Origin: Armatimonadota bacterium
Lineage (GTDB): Bacteria; Armatimonadota; JAAZEB01
Length of the DNA: 37,026 nt
NCBI GenBank assembly: GCA_012512265.1
Contig: JAAZEM010000124.1
Coordinates: 1 to 37,026, forward strand
Direction of reading: 5' to 3'
Shown: positions 1 to 7,995 of the stretch, one piece after another
How positions within the stretch are numbered: position 1 is the stretch's first letter
Layout: each line of letters opens with the position of its first letter
The notes under the pieces: generated by a model
Told to the model about the DNA's origin: nothing
Database searches by the model: none
What the model saw: only the letters and a program-made list of their open reading frames with translations
Program-made: the position numbers and the translations under genes

Positions 1-584
1 ACGATCTGCCGGACTTCCGGCTGGCTGTGATCCACTCGGGGATCGAGCAAGCGTTGGTGAGCACCGGCTACAACCGTCGGGTTGCCGAGTGTCAGGAGGC
101 CGCGCGGCTGCTGCTCGAGGCGTCCGGCCAGCCCCCACGCGAGCGCCCCGTGCTGGGCGACGTTTCCCCGGAGCTGTTCGCGGAGTACGGTCACCGGCTG
201 CCGGCCGATCTAGCGAAGCGTGCCCGGCATTTCTTCACGGAACAGGAGCGGACGAGCGAGGGCCGCGCGGCCTGGGCCGCGGGTGACCTGCGCCGCCTCG
301 GCGCGCTCATCGCCGCTTCCGGGGAGAGTTCCATCACCAACTACGAGTGTGGCACGCCGGCGCTCATCGATCTCGTGCGCATCCTGAACGGCGTTCCCGG
401 CGTCTATGGCGCGCGCTTCAGCGGGGCGGGCTTCCGAGGCGCCTGCTTCGCGCTGGCGGCTCCGGATGCGGGCCCGGCGATTGAGGAAGCACTGGAGCGC
501 GAGTTCAACCCGCGCCATCCCGACCTGGCCGGACGGTGGCGCCTCGATCTGTGCCGCCCGGATGAGGGAGCCCGAGTTCTATGA
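1..584 (+). CDS. Galactokinase-type GHMP kinase, C-terminal part (5' end outside window)
   Basis: This is the C-terminal 193 residues of a sugar kinase that would phosphorylate a sugar at C1 with ATP in the cytoplasm. The frame is open from base 3, so the true start lies before the window; the GTG at 27 is internal. What shows the family: the opening segment DLPDFRLAVIHSGIEQALV, then YNRRVAECQEAARLL, then the glycine-rich GHMP C-terminal motif GARFSGAGFRGACFAL near the end. These match galactokinases in order and spacing, but the glycine motif departs from the usual MTGGGFGG form, so the sugar may not be galactose. Its TGA overlaps the ATG of the nucleotidyltransferase (ATGA at 581-584). The two enzymes therefore look translationally coupled: kinase makes a sugar-1-phosphate, the next enzyme activates it to an NDP-sugar. 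Confidence 0.8.
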   Translation, partial: DLPDFRLAVIHSGIEQALVSTGYNRRVAECQEAARLLLEASGQPPRERPVLGDVSPELFAEYGHRLPADLAKRARHFFTEQERTSEGRAAWAAGDLRRLGALIAASGESSITNYECGTPALIDLVRILNGVPGVYGARFSGAGFRGACFALAAPDAGPAIEEALEREFNPRHPDLAGRWRLDLCRPDEGARVL

Positions 585-1375
585 AAGCACTCATTCTTGC
601 CGCGGGTTATGCCACCCGCCTCTATCCCCTGACCAAAGACCGGCCCAAGCCGCTCCTTCCTATCGGCGGGCGCGCGCTCATCGACTATCTGGTAGACCAA
701 CTGGAGACACTAGACGAGCTAGACGGCATCGCGGTGGTGACCAACCACCGCTTTGCCGATCACTTTCGGGATTGGGCCCACAGCAGGCAGGCGCGCCTGC
801 CCCTGGAAGTGCTCGACGACGGCACCGATACCCCGGAGAACCGACTGGGCGCCATCGGCGACGCTGCTTGGACGATCCGGATGCTCGGTCTCGATGAGCC
901 GCTCCTGATCGCCGCGGCCGACAACATCTTCCCCTTCTCCTTCCGGGATTTTGCTGCCTTTGCCGCCAAGAAAGGCACGGACTGCCTTTCCTGCTACCGG
1001 CTGGACGATCCGGAGCGCCTGAAACGCACGGGAATCGTGGCTGTCTCCCCCGAGGGCCGCGTCCTCCGCTTCGAGGAGAAGTCGCCCCAGCCCTGGAGCG
1101 ACCTGTCGGTGCCTCCGGTCTACCTGTACCAGCGCGAGACGTTGCCGCTTTTTGAGGAGTACCTGGCGGGCGGGAACAACCCGGACGCGCCCGGCCATTT
1201 CGTACCGTGGCTTCTCGCCCGGCGCCCGGTGCATGCCTTCCGCTTCGAGGGCCCTGTGATGGATATCGGCACCCCGCAAAGCTACGCGGCCGCCTGCCGT
1301 GCCTTCGAATCAAAAGCCGGAACCAGCCGCACCGCCCCGCCCCACGCGCAGGAGACCCAAGAGGGCCGCTTCTGA
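581..1375 (+). CDS. Sugar-1-phosphate nucleotidylyltransferase (NDP-sugar pyrophosphorylase)
   Basis: This 264-residue protein belongs to the NTP_transferase family, which makes an NDP-sugar and pyrophosphate from a sugar-1-phosphate and an NTP. Visible landmarks are the nucleotide-binding loop LAAGYATRLYPLT (residues 6-18), KDRPKPLLPIGG (19-30), a metal-binding aspartate in AADNIFPF (Asp114), the FEEK substrate motif (about 164-167) and DIGTPQSY (228-235). It has no left-handed beta-helix extension, so it is the short thymidylyl/guanylyl/uridylyl-type form; the NTP and sugar cannot be told from sequence alone. The start overlaps the stop of the upstream GHMP kinase. About 35 residues after the last core motif are hydrophilic and probably disordered. 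Confidence 0.85.
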   Translation: MKALILAAGYATRLYPLTKDRPKPLLPIGGRALIDYLVDQLETLDELDGIAVVTNHRFADHFRDWAHSRQARLPLEVLDDGTDTPENRLGAIGDAAWTIRMLGLDEPLLIAAADNIFPFSFRDFAAFAAKKGTDCLSCYRLDDPERLKRTGIVAVSPEGRVLRFEEKSPQPWSDLSVPPVYLYQRETLPLFEEYLAGGNNPDAPGHFVPWLLARRPVHAFRFEGPVMDIGTPQSYAAACRAFESKAGTSRTAPPHAQETQEGRF

Positions 1376-1391
1376 GGGAACCGAGGATTAC

Positions 1392-1444
1392 GCGCGGGGG
1401 TTTACGCCCGCGCAAAGCAGGCGACGCGGGCCCTGACGCCCGCG
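1392..1444. terminator. Paired GC-rich hairpins between convergent genes
   Basis: Two short inverted repeats follow the nucleotidyltransferase stop: GCGCGGG/CCCGCGC (1392-1413) and CGCGGGC/GCCCGCG (1425-1444). They lie between convergent genes, so could stop transcription from both sides. Neither has a clear T-run, so intrinsic termination is inferred only from position. Confidence 0.35.
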
Positions 1445-1474
1445 CCACCTGCTCGCCCGGCTCCTCCAGGCCCG

Positions 1475-1711
1475 TTACTCGCTCTCAGCTTCCTTGCCCT
1501 TCTCGATCAACTCGCGTACGCGCTGGCCGCCTTTGTGACCAAGCTCCTCGTAGCCCTCGTGCCCAAGCTGCCGCTTGCGCACCTCGCCGCCCTTCTCGCC
1601 ACCCAAGTGGCCAATCTCCTCGTAGAACTCGCGGCCATGGCGCTCCGCGGTCGTCTCGCCGCCCTTGCGGCCGGCCTCGCGAACCGTCATCTCGCCTTCG
1701 CGTTTTGCCAT
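1475..1711 (-). CDS. KGG-repeat stress protein (hydrophilin, GsiB/Em-like)
   Basis: A 78-residue, strongly hydrophilic protein rich in Gly, Glu, Lys and Arg with no predicted membrane segment. Three KGG-type repeats can be read: [19 protein letters not shown] and GHKGGQRV. The middle segment [16 protein letters not shown] resembles plant group-1 LEA (Em) proteins and Bacillus GsiB, which accumulate under desiccation, osmotic or general stress and stay soluble and disordered. The start is well set: GGGGAGGTGAAGCGCG precedes the ATG on the minus strand. It stands alone, convergent with the sugar nucleotidyltransferase gene. A protective role is inferred from the family; no specific partner is suggested here. 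Confidence 0.85.
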   Translation of the reverse strand: MAKREGEMTVREAGRKGGETTAERHGREFYEEIGHLGGEKGGEVRKRQLGHEGYEELGHKGGQRVRELIEKGKEAESE

Positions 1712-2126
1712 CGCGCTTCACCTCCCCATCCCGGAGCCGGCATGGCATCCGCCGCCCCCAGCCGTCCCCGTCGTACCCGGCCCCTTTGTGCCCCAAACGT
1801 CCTCTATGGGGAGTATCCGCAGATGGCACAGATGAACACAGATAATACCTGTGATGGTCTCCGGATGACGAAATGAACCGCTGGCAGTGACGCGAAGGCC
1901 CCCCGGGAGTCATGCACCCCCGCCCTGGCTACTCGGGAAGAAAAGGGAGGCGGGTCGCTCATGGCGAACAAGAACCCATCAGCACGCCACGCGACAAGTA
2001 ACAACCGCGGGCCCCAATGACGTGTTCCGCGAATCACCCTTCAGTTGGCCCACCCGCCGAGCCAGAACCGCCCTCGCTGGTCTCTCTCGCGGTTTTCGGA
2101 GCCGGCTTCAGAAACAAAGACCAACG
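1712..2126. other. Intergenic, divergent region between KGG gene and methyltransferase
   Basis: This 415-base gap should hold the divergent promoters of both flanking genes, but I could not find a convincing -35/-10 pair on either strand. It contains the CACAGAT-type repeat at 1814-1845. The methyltransferase frame stays open back to a GTG at 1887, but that upstream stretch shows no family motif. Confidence 0.5.
1814..1845. repeat. CACAGAT-type short dispersed repeat, copy 1
   Basis: The segment starts TATCCGCAGATG and contains three staggered CAGAT units about 10-11 bases apart (CGCAGATG, CACAGATG, CACAGATA). A second copy with the same opening lies at 35531-35562. Similar CACAGAT strings are widespread in environmental bacterial genomes; their function is not known to me. 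Confidence 0.6.
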
Positions 2127-3092
2127 ATGCAGCAAGAGATGATGGGAGAGACACCACCCGCCTGGCAAATCACTCGCCGGGAGCCCGGCCGATGGGAGGC
2201 AGCCCAACAGCGCGACGATGGAACAACCGCCACGATCACGTTGATCTGCGGCGACTGTCTCGAAGGAATGTCCGGGCTCCAACCGGGCAGCATCGACGTA
2301 GTGGTGACCTCGCCCCCCTACAACCTGGGTATCCGCTATTCCCGGTATGACGATTCCATTCCGCGGGAGGAGTACCTGGAGTGGATCGGCCGCTGGGCAG
2401 CGGCCGTGAAGCGAGTTTTGGCCCCGCAGGGCTCGCTCTTTCTAAACGTCGGGAGCAAGCCGAGCGATCCCTGGGTACCTCTTCAGGTCGCTCTACGCGT
2501 GGGGGATTATCTGCAACTGCAGAACACCATCCACTGGGTGAAGTCGATTGCCATCGACCCGGAGACGATGGGGCGTGCCGGGCGGGAGGCCACGCCATTG
2601 GGGATCGGCCACTTCAAGCCGATCAATTCAGCGCGGTTTCTAAACGACTGCCATGAGTATATCTTTCACTTCACGCACGCCGGCGACGTGCCGCTCGACC
2701 GACTTGCCATCGGCGTGCCGTATCAGGATAAGTCGAACGTTCGCCGCTGGCGGCAGGCGGCGGACGACGTACGCTGCCGTGGGAACACCTGGTTCATCCC
2801 GTACGACACCATCCAGAACGGCAAGACGCAACGCCCCCATCCGGCCTCTTTCCCCATCGCCCTCCCCGAATGGTGCTACCGGTTGCATGGCAGCAACGCC
2901 GCGTCTCTATGCATGGATCCCTTCCTGGGCATTGGCAGCTCCGCGCTTGCCGCCGCGCGGCTCGGCCTCTCCTTCATCGGCTTCGAGCTGGATGAGGGCT
3001 ATTTCGCGGAGGCAGTAGCGCGGTTAGAGGCACGCGCGTGCCACATGGAATCGAGCCAGGGCCGGGGGACCGCAGGGGTATCGCGCCGCTAG
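2127..3092 (+). CDS. DNA methyltransferase, beta-class N4-cytosine/N6-adenine type
   Basis: This enzyme would transfer a methyl group from S-adenosylmethionine to an exocyclic amine in DNA. The catalytic motif IV, TSPPYN (residues 61-66), comes first and the AdoMet-binding motif I, DPFLGIGSS (264-272), comes last, followed by IGFELDEGYF. That order defines the beta class. SPPY is commonest in N4-cytosine enzymes but also occurs in some adenine enzymes, so the base is uncertain. I chose the ATG at 2127 because the conserved core begins soon after (ITLICGDCLEGM); ATGs at 2139 and 2142 are alternatives, and no start has a strong ribosome-binding site. No restriction endonuclease is adjacent, so it looks solitary. 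Its TAG overlaps, on a shared CTAG, the stop of the convergent membrane-protein gene. Confidence 0.85.
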   Translation: MQQEMMGETPPAWQITRREPGRWEAAQQRDDGTTATITLICGDCLEGMSGLQPGSIDVVVTSPPYNLGIRYSRYDDSIPREEYLEWIGRWAAAVKRVLAPQGSLFLNVGSKPSDPWVPLQVALRVGDYLQLQNTIHWVKSIAIDPETMGRAGREATPLGIGHFKPINSARFLNDCHEYIFHFTHAGDVPLDRLAIGVPYQDKSNVRRWRQAADDVRCRGNTWFIPYDTIQNGKTQRPHPASFPIALPEWCYRLHGSNAASLCMDPFLGIGSSALAAARLGLSFIGFELDEGYFAEAVARLEARACHMESSQGRGTAGVSRR

Positions 3093-3355
3093 CGGCGGCG
3101 CGAGGCCAGAATCTCGCGGCTGGCGCGGATGGCGAGGTAAGCAGCCACCACCCAGAGGATGTAGACAAGCCAGTTGCCGACTCCCAGACCGCGCGCCAGC
3201 AGGGAGATCCCAAGAAGGATGAGTGCGACGCCGTTGAAGACGTAGGGCCGGCGCTCCGTGCCAAAAGTGGCGCCGCGCATGAAGAGGACCACGGCCGTAT
3301 AGGCCAGGCCGAGGAGGGTGAAACCGATCCCCAGGTAAAAAGCGAAATCCTTCAC
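3089..3355 (-). CDS. Small three-helix membrane protein
   Basis: An 88-residue protein with three hydrophobic helices at about residues 5-26, 40-57 and 62-76, joined by a short RGATFGTERR loop and ending in a basic tail (ASRRR). I do not recognise a family. A GTG start at 3355 is chosen because it lies 7 bases after the response-regulator stop and begins directly with the first helix (KDFAFYLGIGF). The longer open frame upstream only reads through the response-regulator gene in another frame. The spacing implies co-transcription with the response regulator, so it may be a signalling accessory protein, but that is only a guess from context. Confidence 0.6.
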   Translation of the reverse strand: MKDFAFYLGIGFTLLGLAYTAVVLFMRGATFGTERRPYVFNGVALILLGISLLARGLGVGNWLVYILWVVAAYLAIRASREILASRRR

Positions 3356-3362
3356 AGAGTGC

Positions 3363-3797
3363 CTATCTCTTTGAAGCGGCCGAACGGAGATCCTCCGCGC
3401 TCTCGCATCCAAGCGCCTGCCGCCCCCCCAGAATGGCGGAAATGAGCGAGACAATCCTGGAGTTCTCCACCGGCTTGGTGAGGTACATCGTGGCGCCCGC
3501 TCTGACCCCCGCGATGATATCCATATCCGTCCCAAGCGCGGTCAGCAGGATGATCGGGGTGTTTCGGGTGGCCGCCTTGCCGCGAAGTATCTCCAGCGCC
3601 TGCAGGCCATCCATGCCAGGCATCATCACATCCATCACGATCAGATCGGGGCACGCCTGTTCCACCGCATCCAACGCCTGTTGGCCGTTGAACGCCGTCT
3701 GTACCTGGTAGCCCGTCCGCTTGAGCGCCTCGCAGAGGGACTCCACGATGCCTGGCTCATCATCCACTACCAGGATCCTCGGCGAACCCGCTGCCAT
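3363..3797 (-). CDS. Single-domain response regulator (CheY-like receiver)
   Basis: A 144-residue receiver-domain protein without an output domain. The acidic pocket is VVDDEP (Asp12, Asp13), the phospho-acceptor is Asp56 in LIVMDVMMPGMDG, and the switch residues are Thr86 (ILLTA) and Lys108 (YLTKP). All catalytic residues are present. The roughly 20-residue C-terminal tail (GCESAEDLRSAASKR) is not a DNA-binding domain, so it probably acts by protein contact. The ATG at 3797 is preferred over the one at 3803: AAGGAGG lies 6 bases before it but directly abuts the upstream ATG. No histidine kinase is next to it. Transcription probably starts from the promoter at 3922-3950 and continues into the small membrane protein. 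Confidence 0.85.
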   Translation of the reverse strand: MAAGSPRILVVDDEPGIVESLCEALKRTGYQVQTAFNGQQALDAVEQACPDLIVMDVMMPGMDGLQALEILRGKAATRNTPIILLTALGTDMDIIAGVRAGATMYLTKPVENSRIVSLISAILGGRQALGCESAEDLRSAASKR

Positions 3798-3921
3798 GGG
3801 CATCCTCCTTGCTGCAGAGCACGTGTTGCTGGCACCTGCTGGCGCAGTCACTCCCGAACAGTGCCCCAGGGGCCACTGCGAGGGAGGGCAATGACCGGGC
3901 GGCAAGGTGCAACGCGCCCGT

Positions 3922-3950
3922 ATTATAGCACCTATCCGCCTGCCTGTAAA
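3922..3950 (-). promoter_or_regulatory. Sigma-70-type promoter for the response regulator
   Basis: On the minus strand TTTACA (3945-3950) is followed after 17 bases by TATAAT (3922-3927), preceded by TGC to give the extended form TGCTATAAT. It lies about 120 bases upstream of the response-regulator start. Confidence 0.75.
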
Positions 3951-4009
3951 CCGCGCCTGCCGCGCGAATCCGCTCCCCTTCCCCAGGCCAGGCGAGGGGC
4001 CGGAAGGCA

Positions 4010-4049
4010 GGAAAGGGCCGGGGGATGCAGGAAACCCGCGCCCGGCCCT
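4010..4049 (-). terminator. Hairpin after DUF1559 copy 1
   Basis: An 11-bp perfect inverted repeat AAAGGGCCGGG/CCCGGCCCTTT with an 18-base loop begins about 26 bases past the minus-strand stop of the prepilin-like gene. The 3' arm ends in only three T residues, so termination is plausible but not strong. It may also insulate the promoter of the response regulator. Confidence 0.5.
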
Positions 4050-4074
4050 TTCGCGGCATCAAGAGGTCAGAATC

Positions 4075-4734
4075 TCACTCGCGATCCCACAGCTGGTTCT
4101 TGTAGTTGGGGTCGGCAGAGTTGGTGATGTTGTTGCCGGTCCAGTTCCCAAGCGGCGCCGTCGCTGGGTAGAACGCGCTGCCCGCCTTGTACCACTTGAC
4201 ATGCCCGTCGACGAAGGTGACGTTGGCGCCATCGCCGTGCCGCCACGCCGGGCGCGCAGTGTAATCATAGGTGGTCTGGTGCGGTGAGTTGATATACACC
4301 CGGCCCACTTGCGCGCCCGTATCATCCCAGGCACCGTCGGCGAAAGCCACCGTCTCTGCGGGGTTCTGGACCGACGCCATCGTGTAGGTGCTGCTGGCAG
4401 AGCCGTTGCCCAGGTAATAGTGGTTGTACCCGTAGCAAACCGACGCGCTCTGGGGGGCAGACGGGCACCGGAGCACGCCCGTGTTCTTCAGATACGGCTC
4501 GAGCATCTTCATCCAGTTGCCCACGTTCGTGAGGTTGTAATGGACCAGAGTCTCGTCATAGTCCTGGGTGTACTGCATCGCCGCCAGGCCGATCTGCTTC
4601 AGGTTGCTCTGGCAGGTGGACTTGCGCGCGTTCTCCCTCGCTCGCGCGAACACGGGGAAGAGAATCGCCGCCAGGATGGCAATGATGGCTATGACGACGA
4701 GCAATTCGATGAGCGTAAATCCCTTCTGCTTCAT
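4075..4734 (-). CDS. DUF1559 prepilin-like protein, copy 1
   Basis: A 219-residue type IV pilin-like protein. The N-terminus [20 protein letters not shown] carries the prepilin-peptidase site (cleavage expected between Gly and Phe, with Glu at +5) and a single hydrophobic helix. The conserved [19 protein letters not shown] follows. The C-terminus has the H-X9-DG signature ([18 protein letters not shown]). Such proteins are expected in the cell envelope as pseudopilins or structural subunits; their real role is unknown. The ATG at 4734 follows GAGGAGGGAACCGT. It is transcribed alone, with an extended -10 box upstream at 4807-4812 and a hairpin downstream. No pilus assembly or type II secretion gene is near. 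Confidence 0.9.
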   Translation of the reverse strand: MKQKGFTLIELLVVIAIIAILAAILFPVFARARENARKSTCQSNLKQIGLAAMQYTQDYDETLVHYNLTNVGNWMKMLEPYLKNTGVLRCPSAPQSASVCYGYNHYYLGNGSASSTYTMASVQNPAETVAFADGAWDDTGAQVGRVYINSPHQTTYDYTARPAWRHGDGANVTFVDGHVKWYKAGSAFYPATAPLGNWTGNNITNSADPNYKNQLWDRE

Positions 4735-4806
4735 ACGGTTCCCTCCTCTTCCTGCGCGGGGTATAGCACCCCCCTGGTACGGAGACTGTCTGTGCCTCAC
4801 GCCATC

Positions 4807-4812
4807 ATTATA
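4807..4812 (-). promoter_or_regulatory. Extended -10 promoter for DUF1559 copy 1
   Basis: The minus strand reads GTGTGCTATAAT here, about 75 bases before the ATG at 4734. I see no good -35 at 16-18 bases, so the TGn extension would have to compensate. A weaker TGCTATA-like string also lies near 4760. Confidence 0.6.
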
Positions 4813-5024
4813 GCACACGAGCGCAAGGATACGATCAGGGTTCGGTGGCCATTCGCAGAGATTCCATCGAAAGGAGAGACACGCCCTCGCTCCGGGGGAC
4901 ACGGGAAGCGCCGGCGGGCGCAAAGGGGGGATGGATGCCTTGCGTGCCGAATGCTACCTTGCGGCTCATCGGGGCTGTCGGCTCCGCCAGGAGACCAGGA
5001 GCGGGCGTGAATAGGAGGAGACGA

Positions 5025-5900
5025 ATGAGGCGAGAGGTACGCTGGGAGCGCATGTTCGCGGATGAGCTGGATGCAGCGTTTCAGGAGTGCCCGGTTGTCT
5101 ACCTACCTTACGGCCTCTGCGAGCCCCACGGCCCGCAGAACGCCCTGGGCATGGATGGGCTTCGGGCTCACGCCTACGCCTGCCGCGCCGCGCGGGAGCA
5201 CGGTGGGATCGTGGCGCCCCCCTTCTTCTGGAACGTTCATGAGCTCGGGATCTACGCGGCCTGGGCCCACCCGCTCATCGGGGAGGCAACGCCCTGGCTC
5301 ACCGCAGTGCCCCCCTGGCTTTTCTTCCATGAGATCTGCTACCACGTGCGCTCCATGGATGCCCTCGGCTTCAAGGCGATTCTCCTCTTCTCCGGGCACG
5401 ACGGCCCCCACGGTCGCGACCTCAAGCGGCTGGAGAACCTCCTCCAGCCCCACTTCGCCGCGCGCCTCTGCTTCCTGACCGACGCGTCGGCGCTCCGGCT
5501 GGAGGGATTCCATCACGGCGGCAAGATCGAAACCCCGCTGCTGTGGGCGGCGGAGCCGGATTGCGTCGACACGTCGCGCTTCCCGGCGCCCGATGACCCC
5601 GGCCCGCACTTCGCGATGGGCCCGGATGCGCGGGAGGCCGACCGCCGCCTGGGCGAGGAGCTGATCGCCCGCTTCGTCAGTGCGCTCGCCGCGAAAGCGA
5701 AGGAGCTGCTGGAGGCGTATGACCGCCTGCGGCCACAGCGCCGGCCGCTCACTTTTGAAGAGACCGAGCGGATCTGGCAGGAGGAGATTCGCCCGCGAAT
5801 GGGCGAGATGGCCTCGATGTGCGACACGCGCCCCGGGCAGGCGCCGCCCCCGCCGGAATCGCGCTGGCATCATAACTGGAAAGTGCCCAAGCTGGACTAG
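5025..5900 (+). CDS. Creatininase-family amidohydrolase-like protein
   Basis: A 291-residue member of the creatininase family, metal-dependent enzymes that act on amide or lactam bonds; many members have unknown substrates. Recognisable metal-site segments are CEPHGPQNALGMD (Glu33, His35, Asp44) and FSGHDGPHG (His125), matching the E-x-HGPH...GTD and GNGHGGN motifs. The start at 5025 follows AGGAGGAGACGA; the frame upstream is not conserved. The gene heads a run of four same-strand genes (to 9177), 10 bases before the next. Being next to a sugar isomerase and an oligogalacturonate-lyase-like protein suggests a sugar-derived substrate rather than creatinine. That is inference from context. Confidence 0.8.
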   Translation: MRREVRWERMFADELDAAFQECPVVYLPYGLCEPHGPQNALGMDGLRAHAYACRAAREHGGIVAPPFFWNVHELGIYAAWAHPLIGEATPWLTAVPPWLFFHEICYHVRSMDALGFKAILLFSGHDGPHGRDLKRLENLLQPHFAARLCFLTDASALRLEGFHHGGKIETPLLWAAEPDCVDTSRFPAPDDPGPHFAMGPDAREADRRLGEELIARFVSALAAKAKELLEAYDRLRPQRRPLTFEETERIWQEEIRPRMGEMASMCDTRPGQAPPPPESRWHHNWKVPKLD

Positions 5901-5910
5901 GAGTGAGAGT

Positions 5911-6735
5911 ATGCTGCAACCGAAGCTCGGAGCTTCGCTCCACACCATAGAGAAGAACCTGACGCCCGAGGCGCTTGCCGCGGTCGAGGGCTCGCGGATC
6001 GCCACGGTGGAGATCCACCCGATCCTTTTCGCGGCGGACGCGGAAGGCTCGATGCGTGCCGCCCTGAAGGAGATGCTCGCACGCACGGGGATCCGTCCGA
6101 TGACGATCCATGCGCCGTTTGGTGGGGCGTATGACCTCTCCAGCCTCGACGAGAGGACGAGACAGGCCGGCCTGGAGGTGGTTCTCGAGGCCGTCGACCT
6201 GGCGGTAGAGTTCAACGCGCCGATGGTCGTCGTCCACCCTAGCGCCGAGCCGATCCCGGCGGAGGAGCGCGAGGAGCGCCTCACACGCTCACGGCAATCT
6301 CTAGCCCGGGTAGGCGAGCGGTGCGCCGAAACCGGCCGGCAGGTTGCGCTGGAGCTGCTCCCGCGCACCTGCCTCGGCAACACCATCGAGGAGCTTTTCG
6401 CCTTGCTGGAGAGCCTCCCCGAGGAGCAGTTCGGGGTCTGCCTGGATGTGAACCATCTGATGGACCGCTTCGCGGAGCTGCCGGAAGCCGTCCGGCGCCT
6501 TGGCTCGCGGCTCATCACCACGCACCTTTCCGACTATGACGGCGTGGATGAAAAGCACTGGCTGCCAGGCCAGGGCGTCATCGATTGGGGCGCTCTCTTG
6601 AAAGCGTTCGATGCGACCGGCTACACCGGGCCGCTCAACTTCGAGTGCCGGCTCGAAGCGCCCACGCCCGCGGAGCGCGTGCGCTCGTTGGAAGAGCGTT
6701 TTGATTGGATGGTCGCGCGCTGGCGGGAGCGATAG
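5911..6735 (+). CDS. Sugar phosphate isomerase/epimerase-type TIM barrel
   Basis: A 274-residue AP-endonuclease-2/xylose-isomerase-like TIM barrel. Members bind a divalent metal and interconvert keto or epimeric sugars. Metal-ligand candidates occur in the family order: Glu in VALELLPRTC, Asp and His in GVCLDVNHLMD, His in ITTHLSDYDG, and Glu in LNFECRLE. The region HWLPGQGVIDWGALLKAF is the usual G-x-G-x-I/L-D/N-W motif before the last strand. GGAGTGAGAGT precedes the ATG. It starts 10 bases after the creatininase-like gene, so the two are almost certainly co-transcribed. The substrate cannot be read from the sequence. Confidence 0.85.
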   Translation: MLQPKLGASLHTIEKNLTPEALAAVEGSRIATVEIHPILFAADAEGSMRAALKEMLARTGIRPMTIHAPFGGAYDLSSLDERTRQAGLEVVLEAVDLAVEFNAPMVVVHPSAEPIPAEEREERLTRSRQSLARVGERCAETGRQVALELLPRTCLGNTIEELFALLESLPEEQFGVCLDVNHLMDRFAELPEAVRRLGSRLITTHLSDYDGVDEKHWLPGQGVIDWGALLKAFDATGYTGPLNFECRLEAPTPAERVRSLEERFDWMVARWRER

Positions 6736-6822
6736 CGGGCTGGTAACCGGTAGCCGAGGCGGCATGGCAAGCACCCCATCCTGCCCACCGGGGAGAGCAA
6801 AGGCCTGGTGAGGAGCGAGAAG

Positions 6823-7920
6823 ATGCCGAAGATCGCAACGATGACGAGCATCGAGCGGATGCAAAATACGCTGGAGAGGAAGCCCGTTGATCAGACGCCG
6901 GTCGCCGTCAGCCCATGGGGAACGACCATCGCGCGGTGGCGAAAGGAGGGTCACCTCGCGGAGGGCGAGGACGTTGCCGAGCACTTTGGCCAGGACCTGC
7001 GCACCGGCGGGTGGCTGAACTCCACGGCCAACCTCGACTTCACGCCGGTGGTCCTGGAGGAGACGGAGGAGACGATCCTCACTCTCGATGGCAACGGTGC
7101 CCGGCTGCGCCGACACAAGCTGCACGAGAGCACCCCGGAGCACGTCGGCTTCACCGTGGTGGATCGGAAGAGCTGGGAGGAGCACGCCAAGCCGTTTCTG
7201 ACGGACCTGGACCGGCGGCGGATCCCGTTCGAGGGGTATCGGAACGCGAAGCGGTTCGCGGCGGAGAAGCAGCGCTTCTTCTGCTGGGCGGGCGTCGGCC
7301 CGTTCGAGCAGATGCACCCGCTGTGCGGGCACGAGGCGATGCTGATGGGCATGGCGCTCGATCCAGAGTGGGTGAAGGAGATGGTGATGACCTACGTCTC
7401 GCTCACCATCCACCACCTGGAGGTCCTCTTCGCCGAGGAGGGGAAGCCGGATGGGTTCTTCGTCTACGAGGATATGGGGTTCAAGGGCCGGCCGTTCATG
7501 TCGCCTGCCATGTACCGAGAGATCATCCTTCCCGGGCACAAGCGCCTCTTCGACTTCGCCCACTCGTTGGGATGCAAGGTGATCGTCCACTCCTGCGGCT
7601 ACGTCGAGCCCCTGGTGCCCGGCCTCATCGAAGCCGGCATGGATTGCCTCCAGGCGATGGAGGTGAAGGCAGGCATGGACCTCCCAACGCTCTTCCGCCG
7701 GTTTGGCGACCGCATCGCGTTCTACGGCGGCGTGGATGTGCGCACTCTCATCAGCAACGACCGCGCGCGAATCGACGCGGAGATGGATCAGAAGATCCTC
7801 CCCGTAGTGCGTGGAGGCGGCGGCTACGTCCTCCATACCGACCATTCCGAGCCGCCCGAGATCGACTATGAGACGATGCGCTACTTCGTCGAGCGCGGGC
7901 GCACCCTGGGGCGAGACTGA
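6823..7920 (+). CDS. Uroporphyrinogen-decarboxylase-like (MtaA/CmuA-type) protein
   Basis: A 365-residue protein of the UroD superfamily, which contains haem-pathway decarboxylases and zinc methyltransferases acting on corrinoid cofactors. It has the N-terminal TSIERMQNTLERKPVDQTPV segment and the zinc-ligand pair His256-x-Cys258 in VIVHSCGYVEPL. Where methyltransferases have a third ligand (Cys), this protein reads GGYVLHTDHSEPPEI (about 334-348), so a His may serve. These features make a haem role unlikely. Such copies are common beside carbohydrate genes in Armatimonadota and Planctomycetota; their substrate is unknown to me. The ATG at 6823 follows GAGGAGCGAGAAG. It lies 87 bases after the isomerase gene and 75 before the propeller gene, within the 5025-9177 run. 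Confidence 0.75.
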   Translation: MPKIATMTSIERMQNTLERKPVDQTPVAVSPWGTTIARWRKEGHLAEGEDVAEHFGQDLRTGGWLNSTANLDFTPVVLEETEETILTLDGNGARLRRHKLHESTPEHVGFTVVDRKSWEEHAKPFLTDLDRRRIPFEGYRNAKRFAAEKQRFFCWAGVGPFEQMHPLCGHEAMLMGMALDPEWVKEMVMTYVSLTIHHLEVLFAEEGKPDGFFVYEDMGFKGRPFMSPAMYREIILPGHKRLFDFAHSLGCKVIVHSCGYVEPLVPGLIEAGMDCLQAMEVKAGMDLPTLFRRFGDRIAFYGGVDVRTLISNDRARIDAEMDQKILPVVRGGGGYVLHTDHSEPPEIDYETMRYFVERGRTLGRD

Positions 7921-7995
7921 CCGGAAAAACGAGGCGCGGGCGCCCGCCTGTCGCGAAACGCGCCCGGCTCCGCCCCGCTCCTGAAGGGACTTGAG

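Noticed and set aside
1887..2126. N-terminal extension of the methyltransferase from a GTG at 1887
   Set aside because: The 80 extra residues have a composition unlike the enzyme, and the family core begins after 2127.
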